From Pantoea agglomerans (GTDB lineage Bacteria; Pseudomonadota; Gammaproteobacteria; Enterobacterales; Enterobacteriaceae), in contig NZ_CP090208.1 of the NCBI RefSeq assembly GCF_021397715.1, forward strand, positions 484,341 to 548,340: 64,000 bases of DNA, written 5' to 3'. Positions 24,949 to 33,957 of this stretch are shown piece by piece; position 1 is the stretch's first letter, and each line of letters starts with the position of its first letter. Under the pieces are notes generated by a model that made no database searches, was not told where the DNA came from, and saw only the letters and a list, made by a program, of their open reading frames with translations. Made by a program: the position numbers and the translations under genes.

Positions 24949-25338
24949 ATGAAAAAAACGTTGCTTGCCCTTAGCTTCTCCCTGTTGCCTTTCACTTTTA
25001 CTGCGGCTCATGCCGACAGCTCTCTCACCGGTTGTGCCGCGAAGAAGCAGGAGATTGAAACTCAGCTCTCTTATGCTCGCCAGCACAGCAATACGCACCA
25101 GATTGCCGGTCTCGAAAAAGCGCTGAGTGAAGTGAATGCGAACTGTTCTGACAGCGGACTGTTGCAACAACGGCAGGAAAAAGTGGCAGAGAAAAAGGCT
25201 AAAGTTCAGGAGCGCGAACAGGAACTGGCAAAAGCGCAGGCGGAAGGCCGTAGCGCCAGTAAAATCGAAAAGCGTCAGCAGAAACTGGCAGAAGCACGTC
25301 AGGAACTGCAGGAAGCTGAACAGGCACTGCAGCAGTAA
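24949..25338 (+). CDS. YqjC-like periplasmic protein (DUF1090)
   Basis: The 129-residue protein has a signal peptide (KKTLLALSFSLLPFTFTAAHA), the DUF1090 start LTGCAAKKQEIETQL, and a long charged coiled coil rich in Glu, Lys and Gln. The two Cys (GCAAK, NANCSDS) may form a disulfide. The family, including E. coli YqjC, is periplasmic and of uncertain function, often linked to acid or envelope stress. Confidence 0.88.
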   Translation: MKKTLLALSFSLLPFTFTAAHADSSLTGCAAKKQEIETQLSYARQHSNTHQIAGLEKALSEVNANCSDSGLLQQRQEKVAEKKAKVQEREQELAKAQAEGRSASKIEKRQQKLAEARQELQEAEQALQQ

Positions 25339-25746
25339 TTTTATCGGGCCAGCTGCACGGCTGGCTCGCGATATCTCCCCTTTCATTTCTCCGTTATTTT
25401 CCCCACAGCGACCGGTAAGCGCTAATTACCTGATAATGCTTCGCTATCCTGACCTGACCCATTACTTAATGTAATCCTTTGATTACTTATTCTCATGCAC
25501 TTAATTGGTGCAGCAAAGTCAATATCGACTGGATCAATTATTTAACTTTTTGAAGGCCTTCAAAGATCTGAAAAATGGTGATATTTGCTGATTTATGCAG
25601 CCACTATGCGCTCACCGCGCATGATTATTCGCCTATAGCGCTGCTGTTTTTCGGATAATTATTCACTGATTTTGCCCCAAAATGGCGCAACTGCCTCCCT
25701 GTACGAGGGTGGCTCCACATCTTATTTGTTTCAGGAGTGTTAGATT
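25339..25746. other. Long leader region upstream of glutamate dehydrogenase
   Basis: About 400 bp of AT-rich sequence without a gene of normal size. A short GCCAGC/GCTGGC hairpin near 25348-25365 may end the DUF1090 transcript. The distal part, about 25680-25746, leads into the tiny frame described next. Confidence 0.5.
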
Positions 25747-25794
25747 ATGTCGGCGCGCTACAACGCGCTCTACTTTCCCGGCTCCACACAATAA
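25747..25794 (+). CDS. Candidate 15-residue leader peptide before gdhA
   Basis: ATG at 25747 follows AGGAG nine bases upstream and encodes MSARYNALYFPGSTQ, then TAA, ending 25 bp before the dehydrogenase start. A GCGCG/CGCGC hairpin overlaps codons 3-8. A good ribosome site in front of such a short frame suggests a translated leader. It could also be the chance remnant of an RNA element. Confidence 0.4.
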   Translation: MSARYNALYFPGSTQ

Positions 25795-25819
25795 ATAACT
25801 TCATTAAGAAAGGTTTTTT

Positions 25820-27094
25820 ATGGATAAGTTATCTTATGCGTCTGAAAGCAGTACATCTGCCTGGTCCACCTACTTACAACAAATCGACCGGGTTGCGCCC
25901 TATTTAGGCGATCTTTCACGTTGGATAGATACTTTGCGTCATCCAAAACGTGCATTAATTGTTGATATCCCTCTGCAAATGGACGATGGCTCAATCCGCC
26001 ATTTCGAAGGCTATCGCGTTCAGCACAACCTTTCACGCGGTCCGGGCAAAGGCGGCATTCGCTATCATCCGGATGTTGATCTCAACGAAGTGATGGCGCT
26101 CTCCGCCTGGATGACCATCAAGTGTGCCGCAGTTAACCTGCCCTACGGTGGTGCCAAGGGCGGCATCCGCGTTGATCCTTTCAAACTGTCCGACGGTGAA
26201 CTTGAGCGACTGACTCGCCGTTATACCAGCGAGATCGGCATCATCATCGGGCCGCAAAAAGATATTCCTGCGCCAGACGTCGGCACCAACAGCAAAGTCA
26301 TGGCGTGGATGATGGATACCTACTCCATGAACCACGGCACAACGATTACCGGCGTTGTCACCGGCAAGCCGATTCACCTCGGCGGCTCACTGGGTCGTGA
26401 AAAAGCCACCGGCCGCGGGGTGTTTATCACCGGACGCGAAGTGGCACGCCGTGCCGGTATTGAGATTGAAGGCGCACGCGTTGCGGTTCAGGGTTTTGGT
26501 AACGTGGGTAGCGAAGCGGCCCGCCTGTTTGATGAGGCTGGCGCACGGGTTGTGCTGATTCAGGATCACACCGCCACGCTGCTCAACACCGATGGCATCG
26601 ACATGGCCGCCCTGACGGAATGGCAGATTGCTCACAAGCAGATTGCTGGCTTCCCCGGCGCGCAGGCGATTGAGAAAGAGGCGTTCTGGACCACAGAGAT
26701 GGACATTCTGATCCCGGCGGCGCTGGAAGGTCAGATTACCCGTGAACGAGCGGAAGTCCTGAGCTGCAAAATCGTGCTGGAAGGCGCCAACGGTCCCACC
26801 TATCCCGACGCTGACGACATGCTCGCGACGCGCGGCATCATCGTGGTACCGGATGTGGTCTGTAACGCCGGCGGCGTCACGGTCAGCTACTTTGAGTGGG
26901 TACAGGACATGGCGAGTTTCTTCTGGAGCGAAGATGAAATTAACCGTCGCTCTGACAAGATCATGACGGAAGCGATGGTCCACGTCTGGGAGAAAGCCAA
27001 AGAGAAAGATTGTTCACTGCGCACCGCGGCTTATATTGTGGCCTGTGAGCGTATTCTGATGGCGCGTAAAGATCGCGGTATCTATCCGGGCTAA
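25820..27094 (+). CDS. gdhA: Glutamate dehydrogenase, Glu/Leu/Phe/Val family
   Basis: The 424-residue enzyme has the dimerisation/substrate domain (GYRVQHNLSRGPGKGGIRYH, then LPYGGAKGGIRVDP with the catalytic Lys) and the Rossmann domain (VQGFGNVGSEAARLFDEAGA). Length and motifs fit the RocG/GudB-like (about 420 residues) NAD-type enzymes rather than the 447-residue NADP enzyme of E. coli. It interconverts glutamate and 2-oxoglutarate plus ammonia, and is likely catabolic here. AAGG precedes the ATG; a small leader frame lies just upstream. Confidence 0.92.
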   Translation: MDKLSYASESSTSAWSTYLQQIDRVAPYLGDLSRWIDTLRHPKRALIVDIPLQMDDGSIRHFEGYRVQHNLSRGPGKGGIRYHPDVDLNEVMALSAWMTIKCAAVNLPYGGAKGGIRVDPFKLSDGELERLTRRYTSEIGIIIGPQKDIPAPDVGTNSKVMAWMMDTYSMNHGTTITGVVTGKPIHLGGSLGREKATGRGVFITGREVARRAGIEIEGARVAVQGFGNVGSEAARLFDEAGARVVLIQDHTATLLNTDGIDMAALTEWQIAHKQIAGFPGAQAIEKEAFWTTEMDILIPAALEGQITRERAEVLSCKIVLEGANGPTYPDADDMLATRGIIVVPDVVCNAGGVTVSYFEWVQDMASFFWSEDEINRRSDKIMTEAMVHVWEKAKEKDCSLRTAAYIVACERILMARKDRGIYPG

Positions 27095-27100
27095 TCTGTC

Positions 27101-27124
27101 GGGCGCTGCTCTCAGGCAGCGCCC
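27101..27124. terminator. Hairpin between gdhA and the ROK regulator
   Basis: GGGCGCTGC (27101-27109) and GCAGCGCCC (27116-27124) form a perfect 9-bp GC-rich stem between convergent genes. It overlaps neither stop codon and has no clear T tract. Confidence 0.6.
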
Positions 27125-27127
27125 GGT

Positions 27128-28303
27128 TCACGCCTGCTTCATCAGCACCTGAAACTGGGGATTAAACTCATCAAAGATCGGTAAGGCGGCCGCGCCCAGC
27201 GCAGCGGTATCACTGCCGGTCATGCCGGTTTTCAGGCGCATCGCATTCAGATAGCGTCCGCGCACCGACTGATAAAGCGGCGGCAAACGCTGCACCATCT
27301 GCTCCAGTAACGGCGCAGGCATCATCCCGCCAATAATCACCGCCTCAGCATCAAAAACCGACTCCAGAATATTGATCGCCTGCCGCAGCGGAACCAGCAC
27401 GCTGTCAATCCATGCGGTAAAACGCGCGGGTTCGATCTGCAACAGATCCTCTGGTAGCGCGCGCATCGGGTCCAGCCCGCAAAATTCGTAGGCGGCCTGT
27501 AGCGAGACGTAACGCTCAAGGCAGCCCTGATTGCCGCAGTAGCAGTCGCGCCCACCCGGTTCGACTACGATGTGCCCTATTTCCCCGGCGTTGTGAGCGT
27601 GCCCGGTATAGATATGACCGTCGGTGAAGATTCCCGCGCCCAGACCGGTGCCGATGTAGAGATAGATAAAGGAGCTGAGCTGGCGTGCCACACCGTGAAA
27701 GCGCTCGCCGATGGCGGCGACCGTGGCATCGTTCTCCAGCGTAACCGGCAACCCGCTGAGGGTTCTGAGTTCGGCTTCAATATCAACCTGTTCCCAGCCG
27801 TTCAGCGTTGTCGGACCTACCGAAGAAATACCTTCAACGCCAAACGGCCCCGGCATCACCACGCCAATACCCAGCACCTTTTGCCACTGCGCGCCGAGAA
27901 AGGTGCGCATCTCATCCAGCACGCCAGCAATGCGCGCCAGGGTGGCAGCGGGCTGGGGCTTTTGCACCATGATGAGGCGGCGCAGGTGCACTTCACCGCT
28001 AAGATCGACCAGCACCAGCAGCAGCGTCTGATGATCGAGATGAATGCCAATCGACCAGGCGCTGGTGGGATTCAGCGTCACCGGAATCGAGGGCTGACCG
28101 CGCCCGCTGCGGCGCGGCTGGCGGCTGGTCAGCAGTTCTGCCTGCTCCAGTTCCGCCACGATATTGGAGACCGTCTGCGGCGTCAGCGCTGTCATGCGCG
28201 CCAGTTCAGCGCGTGTCAGCTCGCCATGCAGACGAATGGCTTCAATGACCACGCGTCGATTGTGCGCCCGCGCATGTTCAAGGTTAGTGCCCGAGGTTTT
28301 CAT
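27128..28303 (-). CDS. ROK-family transcriptional repressor
   Basis: The 391-residue protein has an N-terminal winged helix (LTRAELARMTALTPQTVSNI), and a ROK sugar-kinase-like body with ENDATVAAIGERFHG, GTGLGAGIF and the zinc motif GGRDCYCGNQGCLER. ROK repressors release DNA on binding a sugar. ATG 28303 has GGAAAA upstream; in-frame ATGs at 28315 and further upstream are less likely. It is divergent from the sugar ABC transporter at 28600. The palindrome at 28540-28562 is its probable operator. Confidence 0.9.
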   Translation of the reverse strand: MKTSGTNLEHARAHNRRVVIEAIRLHGELTRAELARMTALTPQTVSNIVAELEQAELLTSRQPRRSGRGQPSIPVTLNPTSAWSIGIHLDHQTLLLVLVDLSGEVHLRRLIMVQKPQPAATLARIAGVLDEMRTFLGAQWQKVLGIGVVMPGPFGVEGISSVGPTTLNGWEQVDIEAELRTLSGLPVTLENDATVAAIGERFHGVARQLSSFIYLYIGTGLGAGIFTDGHIYTGHAHNAGEIGHIVVEPGGRDCYCGNQGCLERYVSLQAAYEFCGLDPMRALPEDLLQIEPARFTAWIDSVLVPLRQAINILESVFDAEAVIIGGMMPAPLLEQMVQRLPPLYQSVRGRYLNAMRLKTGMTGSDTAALGAAALPIFDEFNPQFQVLMKQA

Positions 28304-28539
28304 GTTGTTTTCCATTTCAGCGGGACCGACAGTATTAGTCCCTGACGCGGTGCGGGCAAATAATATCTTTGATCCTGCACACAAATTCATGCCAACAGGA
28401 TAGGCAGTTATGGTGTAAAAGCGCAGTCTGAGTTTCAGCGTTGTTACGGCATTGTTTCATCTGGTCCATCGTTTGTGGCACGCCGTTTGCTTATTCCTTT
28501 TCAGGTCAGTGCATTTACTGCGCCAGATTACGCCCCCGA

Positions 28540-28562
28540 TTAAATCAATCAAATTGATTTAA
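28540..28562. promoter_or_regulatory. Palindromic operator, probably for the ROK repressor
   Basis: TTAAATCAA (28540-28548) and TTGATTTAA (28554-28562) form a perfect 9-bp inverted repeat with a 5-bp spacer. It is 38 bp before the transporter start and lies between the divergent repressor and transporter. Confidence 0.6.
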
Positions 28563-28599
28563 TTAATCGACATCCTGTTGCTGCAAAGTGGAGAAGATC

Positions 28600-29847
28600 A
28601 TGTCACAGCGTTTTAATCCTCAACTCAAAGCGGGCGTTGCCGCCCTGCTGATGCTCAGCGCCGGCAGTGCCGTTGCGGCCAGCCAGATCAATGCCCTGTT
28701 TATGACGCAGGCGGCCTACAGCGAAAATGATATTCGCGCCATGACGCAAAATTTCCAAAAGCAGCATCCGGACGTCAGCGTTAATCTGGAGTTCGTGCCG
28801 TATGAAGCGCTGCACGACAAAATTGTTGCGGCGCGTGGTGCCGGCGGCAACGGCTATGACGTGGTGCTGTTCGATGCCATCTGGCCCGCTGAATTTACCC
28901 GTTTCGATCTGCTGCAGGATGTGAGTGCCCGAATTACTCCGGAAGAAAAGGATAAGGTCTTTCCTGGCGCGATGAACACGGTGATCTATAAAGGCAAAAC
29001 CCTGGGGATGCCGTGGATTCTGGATACCAAATATCTCTACTACAACAAGGCGATGCTGAGCAAAGCGGGCATCACCACCCCGCCACAAACCTGGCAGCAG
29101 GTGCTGGATGACGCAAAAATCATTAAGCAGAAAAAGATCGTCAACTATCCGCTGGTCTGGAGCTGGTCGCAGGCTGAAGCGCTGGTGTGTGATTACACCA
29201 CGCTGGTATCGGGCTTTGGCGGGCAGTTCTATCAAAACGGCAAGCTCAACTTTTCCAGCCCGGCGTCGCTTAAAGCGCTAAACCTGATGAAAAGTTCGCT
29301 CGATGACGGGCTGAGTAATCCGGCCTCACGCGAATATCTGGAAGAAGATGTCCGTAAATCCTTCTCCAACGGCGATGCAGCGTTCGCGCTGAACTGGACC
29401 TACATGTACAACATGGCGAACGATCCGAAGCAGAGTAAGGTGGCGGGCGACGTCGGCATCATGCCTGCGCCAGGTGATGCACCGGGCCAGGCGGGCGGCG
29501 TCAACGGATCAATGGGGCTGGGTATCGCTAAAGGCAGCACCCATCCGGAGCAGGCGTGGCAGTACATTCAGTACATGACTTCACAGCCGGTACAGAATCA
29601 GTATGCCCGGCTCAGCCTGCCGATCTGGAAATCCTCTTATCAGGACCCGGCGGTGCAAAAAGATCAGGAGAGTCTGATCGCGGCGGCTGATAAGTCACTC
29701 AACGTGATGCTGTCACGTCCGGAAACCGCTGACTACTCCCGTCTGTCAAACCAGCTTCAGCAGCAGTTGCAGCAGGTGTTACTGGGTAAAACCACGGCCC
29801 AGGATGCAATGGCGGCGGTGGATAAAAGCGCTGCGCGCCTGCGTTAA
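28600..29847 (+). CDS. Sugar ABC transporter substrate-binding protein (MalE/UgpB type)
   Basis: The 415-residue protein has a signal peptide ending SAGSAVAA and the cluster B binding fold: YDVVLFDAIWPAEFTRFDLL, GMPWILDTKYLYYNKAML and the closing PETADYSRLSNQLQQ. It binds a sugar or sugar derivative in the periplasm. ATG 28600 follows GGAG; an upstream GTG at 28588 is too close to it. First gene of a five-gene operon with two permeases, a PfkB kinase and the ATPase. Confidence 0.92.
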   Translation: MSQRFNPQLKAGVAALLMLSAGSAVAASQINALFMTQAAYSENDIRAMTQNFQKQHPDVSVNLEFVPYEALHDKIVAARGAGGNGYDVVLFDAIWPAEFTRFDLLQDVSARITPEEKDKVFPGAMNTVIYKGKTLGMPWILDTKYLYYNKAMLSKAGITTPPQTWQQVLDDAKIIKQKKIVNYPLVWSWSQAEALVCDYTTLVSGFGGQFYQNGKLNFSSPASLKALNLMKSSLDDGLSNPASREYLEEDVRKSFSNGDAAFALNWTYMYNMANDPKQSKVAGDVGIMPAPGDAPGQAGGVNGSMGLGIAKGSTHPEQAWQYIQYMTSQPVQNQYARLSLPIWKSSYQDPAVQKDQESLIAAADKSLNVMLSRPETADYSRLSNQLQQQLQQVLLGKTTAQDAMAAVDKSAARLR

Positions 29848-29853
29848 GGAGTC

Positions 29854-30765
29854 ATGATGCTGAGTTTGCGTCAACGCGAACAGCGTCAGGCATGGGTGCT
29901 GCTGGCACCCATGCTGCTGGTGATGCTGTTGCTTACCGCCTGGCCTTTACTGCGCACCATCTGGCTCAGTTTCACCGATGCTGCGCTGATTGGCAGCGGT
30001 GAAACGCCAGGCTGGATCGGACTGGAAAATTACGCCTATGCGCTGAGCGATCCCGATTTTCGGGCGTCGATTGGCCGTACGCTCTACTTCACCGTGGTCT
30101 CCGTCACCCTGGAGGGGATCATTGGTGTGCTGGTGGCGCTGCTGCTTAACCAGAAGTTTGCGGGTCGCAATATCCTGCGGGTGCTGGTGATCCTGCCGTG
30201 GGCGCTGCCGACCATCGTCAACGCCATGATGTGGCGGCTTAACTTTAACCCGGACTACGGCAGCATTAATGCCTTGCTCACCCAGCTCGGGATTATTGAC
30301 GGTTACCGCAGCTGGCTGGGCTCACCGGATGCCGCGCTCAATGCGGTGATGTTCGCAGATATCTGGAAAAACTATCCGCTGGTAACGCTACTGGTGCTGG
30401 CTGCATTGCAATCGATCCCTGAGGATCTGTTTGAAGCGGCCAGGCTGGATGGCGCTTCCGCCTGGCGACGCTTTCGGGCCATCACCTTTCCGGCAATTGT
30501 CGCCCCGCTTGGCGTCGCGCTGGTCCTGCGCACCATTGATGCCTTTAAGATCTTCGACATTATCTACGTGATGACGCGTGGCGGACCGGTGGACAGCACT
30601 AAGACCCTGAGCTTTTTCGTCTATCAGGAATCTTTCAGCTATCTGCGAGCCGGCAGCGGTGCGGCCTATGCCATGCTGATGACGTTGATGTGCGCCCTGC
30701 TGATCACCCTTTATCTGCTGATGTTATGGCGTCAGCGCCGCCGGAGCTCTGCTTATGAAAACTAA
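29854..30765 (+). CDS. Sugar ABC transporter permease (MalF/UgpA type)
   Basis: The 303-residue protein has six membrane helices and the EAA loop ipedLFEAARLDGASAWRRF, the ATPase contact site of importers. It begins 6 bp after the binding-protein stop and overlaps the next permease by 11 bp. It forms the transmembrane channel with its partner. Confidence 0.92.
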   Translation: MMLSLRQREQRQAWVLLAPMLLVMLLLTAWPLLRTIWLSFTDAALIGSGETPGWIGLENYAYALSDPDFRASIGRTLYFTVVSVTLEGIIGVLVALLLNQKFAGRNILRVLVILPWALPTIVNAMMWRLNFNPDYGSINALLTQLGIIDGYRSWLGSPDAALNAVMFADIWKNYPLVTLLVLAALQSIPEDLFEAARLDGASAWRRFRAITFPAIVAPLGVALVLRTIDAFKIFDIIYVMTRGGPVDSTKTLSFFVYQESFSYLRAGSGAAYAMLMTLMCALLITLYLLMLWRQRRRSSAYEN

Positions 30766-31594
30766 ACTGCGGCGGGTGTTGCGCTATGCTGCGGCGCTGC
30801 TGGTGGCGATCAGCATCCTGGCCCCTATGGGCTGGCTGTTCCTGATGAGTGTCAGTTCGGCCAGCGATCTGTCGCGCGTTCCGCTGGAGTGGCTGCCACG
30901 GCAGTGGGATTTCAGCCGCTATCACGGATTGGTTTCGCTGGCCCCTGACCAGCCGGGCAACATCTTTCTGCACGCGCTGGGTAACAGTCTGCTGGTCGCC
31001 AGTGTGGCGACAGCCATCTCGCTGCTGCTGGCGATTCCGGCGGCCTTCAGCTTCTCACGTTACGCGGGTCGCGACGGCTGGCTGTTTGGCGCACTGGCGA
31101 TATACATGGTGCCGCCGGTCGCCTTTGTGCTGCCGCTCTACTTCCTGCTGCAGCAATTGGATCTACTCAATACCCGGCCAGGCCTGGTGATCGTCTACTG
31201 CTCGCTGATCCTGCCGTTCCTGACCTGGATGCTGAAGAACCAGTTTGATTCGCTGCCGCGTGACATTGAACAGGCTGCGCGCCTTGATGGTCTGCGTTTC
31301 TGGCAGGTGCTGCTGCGTATAACCCTGCCGCTGGCAAAGCCGGTGCTGGGCGCGGCTGCACTGTTTGGCTGGCTGCTGGCGTGGGATGAATTTTTCTATG
31401 CGCTGCTGTTTACCAGCAATATTGCGGCCCAGACGCTGCCGGTCGCCATTGCTGGCTTTACCGCCGGACGGGCCACCGATGACGGGCTGATCGCCGCGAT
31501 CGGCATTCTGGCCTCGGTGCCGCCACTGTTTATCGCCATCTGGCTGCAGAAGACGCTGGTTAGCGGTCTGGCCAGCGGCGGAAGTAAGGGATAA
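30755..31594 (+). CDS. Sugar ABC transporter permease (MalG/UgpE type)
   Basis: The 279-residue protein has six helices and the EAA motif DIEQAARLDGLRFWQVLLRI. The C-terminal end ALLFTSNIAAQTLPVAIAGF matches the MalG class. It overlaps the first permease by 11 bp and is followed by the kinase gene after 2 bp, so all are cotranslated. Confidence 0.92.
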   Translation: MKTKLRRVLRYAAALLVAISILAPMGWLFLMSVSSASDLSRVPLEWLPRQWDFSRYHGLVSLAPDQPGNIFLHALGNSLLVASVATAISLLLAIPAAFSFSRYAGRDGWLFGALAIYMVPPVAFVLPLYFLLQQLDLLNTRPGLVIVYCSLILPFLTWMLKNQFDSLPRDIEQAARLDGLRFWQVLLRITLPLAKPVLGAAALFGWLLAWDEFFYALLFTSNIAAQTLPVAIAGFTAGRATDDGLIAAIGILASVPPLFIAIWLQKTLVSGLASGGSKG

Positions 31595-31596
31595 CG

Positions 31597-32544
31597 ATGC
31601 TAAACACGACTTCATCCACGCTTTACGTAGTGGGCAATATTAATGTGGATTTGATCATGGGCACGCTCAGCGACTGGCCACAGCGCGGTACCGAAGTGAT
31701 GCTACAACACAGCGAGCTGCGTCCGGGTGGTTCCGCCGGTAACTGTGCGCTGGCGCTGGAAGCGATGCAGGTGCCGCACCGTGCCATCGCCAACCAGGGC
31801 AATGATGGATTCAGTCAGTGGCTCGCCGGTCACTTTCCGCATAGTGCGGCGCACTGGCCGCGTTATGCCTGCGAAACCTCGCTGACGGTGGGCGTGACGC
31901 ATCCTGACAACGAGCGCTCATTTATCAGCAATTTTGGACACATCACGCAAATGACGGCTGAGGATGTGCTGAAACAGCTGCCCGCACAGGCCACACCGGG
32001 CGATATTGTGCTGCTGTGCGGAACCTTTCTCTGTCTGGAACTCTATCAGGCCTATCCGAGGCTGCTGGCGGCGTTACAGCAACGTGGATTTACGGTAGCG
32101 GTCGATACTGGCTGGCCGCCCGCAGGCTGGAGCGACGATCTTCGCCACCAGGTTCATCGCTGGTTAGCCGATTGCGACTGGCTGTTGCTAAACGAGGTCG
32201 AAACGCGCGGCCTGGCCAACGATAACTCACTGGAACAGAGCGCGGCGCAACTGGCATCCCGGCTCAGTGGACGCGGTGGCTGTGTAGTGAAAAGCGGCGC
32301 AGACGGCGCGCGACTGTGGTCTGCCACTCAGACGCTGCACGTGGCGGCACAACCGGTGACGGTGGTCGATACCATCGGTGCCGGAGACAGCTTCAATGCC
32401 GGATTTCTGGCGGCGTTGCTCTACCGTCACGCGGCGTCGACGGCGCTGCGCTGGGGAATTGAGGTCGCTTCACAGGCGATCAGCAGCTCGCCGCGCCGCT
32501 ATCCCGGCTGGCAACAACTCCAACTTTCAAACGAGGTGCGCTAA
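31597..32544 (+). CDS. PfkB-family carbohydrate kinase
   Basis: The 315-residue protein has the PfkB signatures: an N-terminal VVGNINVDLIMG, the glycine motif RPGGSAGNCALALEAM, and the ATP/catalytic DTIGAGDSFNAGFLAAL with the base Asp. It phosphorylates a sugar or nucleoside, most likely the ligand brought in by the transporter. It lies between the permease and ATPase genes with 2-bp gaps, strong evidence for a shared pathway. Confidence 0.9.
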   Translation: MLNTTSSTLYVVGNINVDLIMGTLSDWPQRGTEVMLQHSELRPGGSAGNCALALEAMQVPHRAIANQGNDGFSQWLAGHFPHSAAHWPRYACETSLTVGVTHPDNERSFISNFGHITQMTAEDVLKQLPAQATPGDIVLLCGTFLCLELYQAYPRLLAALQQRGFTVAVDTGWPPAGWSDDLRHQVHRWLADCDWLLLNEVETRGLANDNSLEQSAAQLASRLSGRGGCVVKSGADGARLWSATQTLHVAAQPVTVVDTIGAGDSFNAGFLAALLYRHAASTALRWGIEVASQAISSSPRRYPGWQQLQLSNEVR

Positions 32545-32546
32545 TT

Positions 32547-33629
32547 ATGGCCAGTGTTGAACTTGTACAGGTGGCGAAGCGCTACGGTAAGCAGAGTGTG
32601 CTGCACCCGCTGGACTTAACCATTCCCGATGGCAGCTTTACCGTGCTGGTCGGTCCTTCTGGCTGTGGTAAATCGACGCTGTTGCGCTTACTGGCGGGTC
32701 TGGATAGCGTCTCTGACGGCGCGATCATGCTTGATAAAAAACGCATCAACGATCTCGATCCCGCCGACCGCGATATCGCAATGGTGTTTCAGAGCTATGC
32801 GCTCTACCCGCACCTGACGGTCGCCGAGAACCTGGCGTTTCATATGCAGGTCAAAAAGGTGGCGCGCGACGAGCAGAAGAGCAAGATTGCCCGCATTGCC
32901 GGGATTCTCGGCATCGGCCAGCTGTTGCAGCGGTATCCGCGGGCGCTCTCGGGCGGCCAGCGGCAACGCGTGGCGATGGGACGTGCAATGGTGCGCAATC
33001 CGCAGGTGTTCCTGTTCGATGAACCGCTCTCCAACCTTGATGCCCAGTTACGCATGGAGCTGCGTGCCGAGATCAAATCGCTGCATCAGCGCTTTAAAAC
33101 CACCATGGTGTATGTGACGCACGATCAGGTCGAGGCGATGACGCTGGCCGATCAGATTGTGGTGATGAAAGATGGCGTTATCGTGCAACAGGGCGCGCCG
33201 CTGGCGATCTACGATCGTCCGGTGAATACCTTTGTGGCCCGGTTTATCGGTTCGCCGCCGATGAATCTGCTGGATGCGCAGTTCCAGCCGCGTGACGGCG
33301 AGCCGGGCGTGCTCTGTGGTCAGCAGTGGCTGCCGCTGCCGTCACGCTGGCACCGTGCGGCGCGTGAGCAGGCGGACCAGCCGGTGACGCTGGGCGTTCG
33401 CCCTCATGACCTGATCAGCGCGCCCGATGGACAACCGGCTGATGTCGGTATCGTCGAAATTACTGGTGAATCGACACTGTTACATCTGAACTGGCAGGGT
33501 TTTGCCCTGCATATGCAGCTGAGCGGGCGCAGTGACGCGACGCCGGGCGGTACGCTGCCGGTGACTGTAAATCCCGACAAGATGCACCTGTTCGATGCGC
33601 ACAGCGGTGAGCGCCTGATCGAACAGTAA
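32547..33629 (+). CDS. Sugar ABC transporter ATPase (UgpC/MsmK type)
   Basis: The 360-residue ATPase has Walker A GPSGCGKST, Q-loop QSYALYPHLT, signature LSGGQRQRVAMGRA, Walker B VFLFDEPLSNLDAQ and switch His in VTHDQ, followed by the TOBE/OB regulatory domain of the MalK/UgpC group. It energises the two permeases upstream. Last gene of the operon. Confidence 0.95.
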   Translation: MASVELVQVAKRYGKQSVLHPLDLTIPDGSFTVLVGPSGCGKSTLLRLLAGLDSVSDGAIMLDKKRINDLDPADRDIAMVFQSYALYPHLTVAENLAFHMQVKKVARDEQKSKIARIAGILGIGQLLQRYPRALSGGQRQRVAMGRAMVRNPQVFLFDEPLSNLDAQLRMELRAEIKSLHQRFKTTMVYVTHDQVEAMTLADQIVVMKDGVIVQQGAPLAIYDRPVNTFVARFIGSPPMNLLDAQFQPRDGEPGVLCGQQWLPLPSRWHRAAREQADQPVTLGVRPHDLISAPDGQPADVGIVEITGESTLLHLNWQGFALHMQLSGRSDATPGGTLPVTVNPDKMHLFDAHSGERLIEQ

Positions 33630-33646
33630 CCCACAAAAAAACCGCC

Positions 33647-33718
33647 ATCAGCGTAATGCTGATCAGCCAGGGTTAAATGTGCAAAGGCTGTCACGGTCAA
33701 ATGTGGCAGCTTTTTTTT
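33647..33718 (+). terminator. Terminator region after sugar transporter operon
   Basis: A first hairpin ATCAGC/GCTGAT (33647-33663) is followed by a second stem GCTGTCA/TGGCAGC (33687-33693 and 33704-33710, one G-T) with an 8-base T run at 33711-33718. The second is a convincing intrinsic terminator. The next 230 bp hold no gene. Confidence 0.75.
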
Positions 33719-33957
33719 GGGCGAGCGTGCCGGAGTGCGGGCCTGAGCACCTCTGCTGCTGCCTGGCCGTCCTCTCGCCTCAGCGCTGCGGATAGCCCTT
33801 TCAGCAGCAGAGGCGCTCAGGCCTCTATCATCGTGCCCTTTTTAACAATACACACTGTGAAGTTTCAGAGCGGCACCAGACTGCGTTATCACCTGCCGCT
33901 TAACTGACTGGCATTACGCCATCGGCGGGTTTTTCTCTTATCAGACACCCAGGCGGG

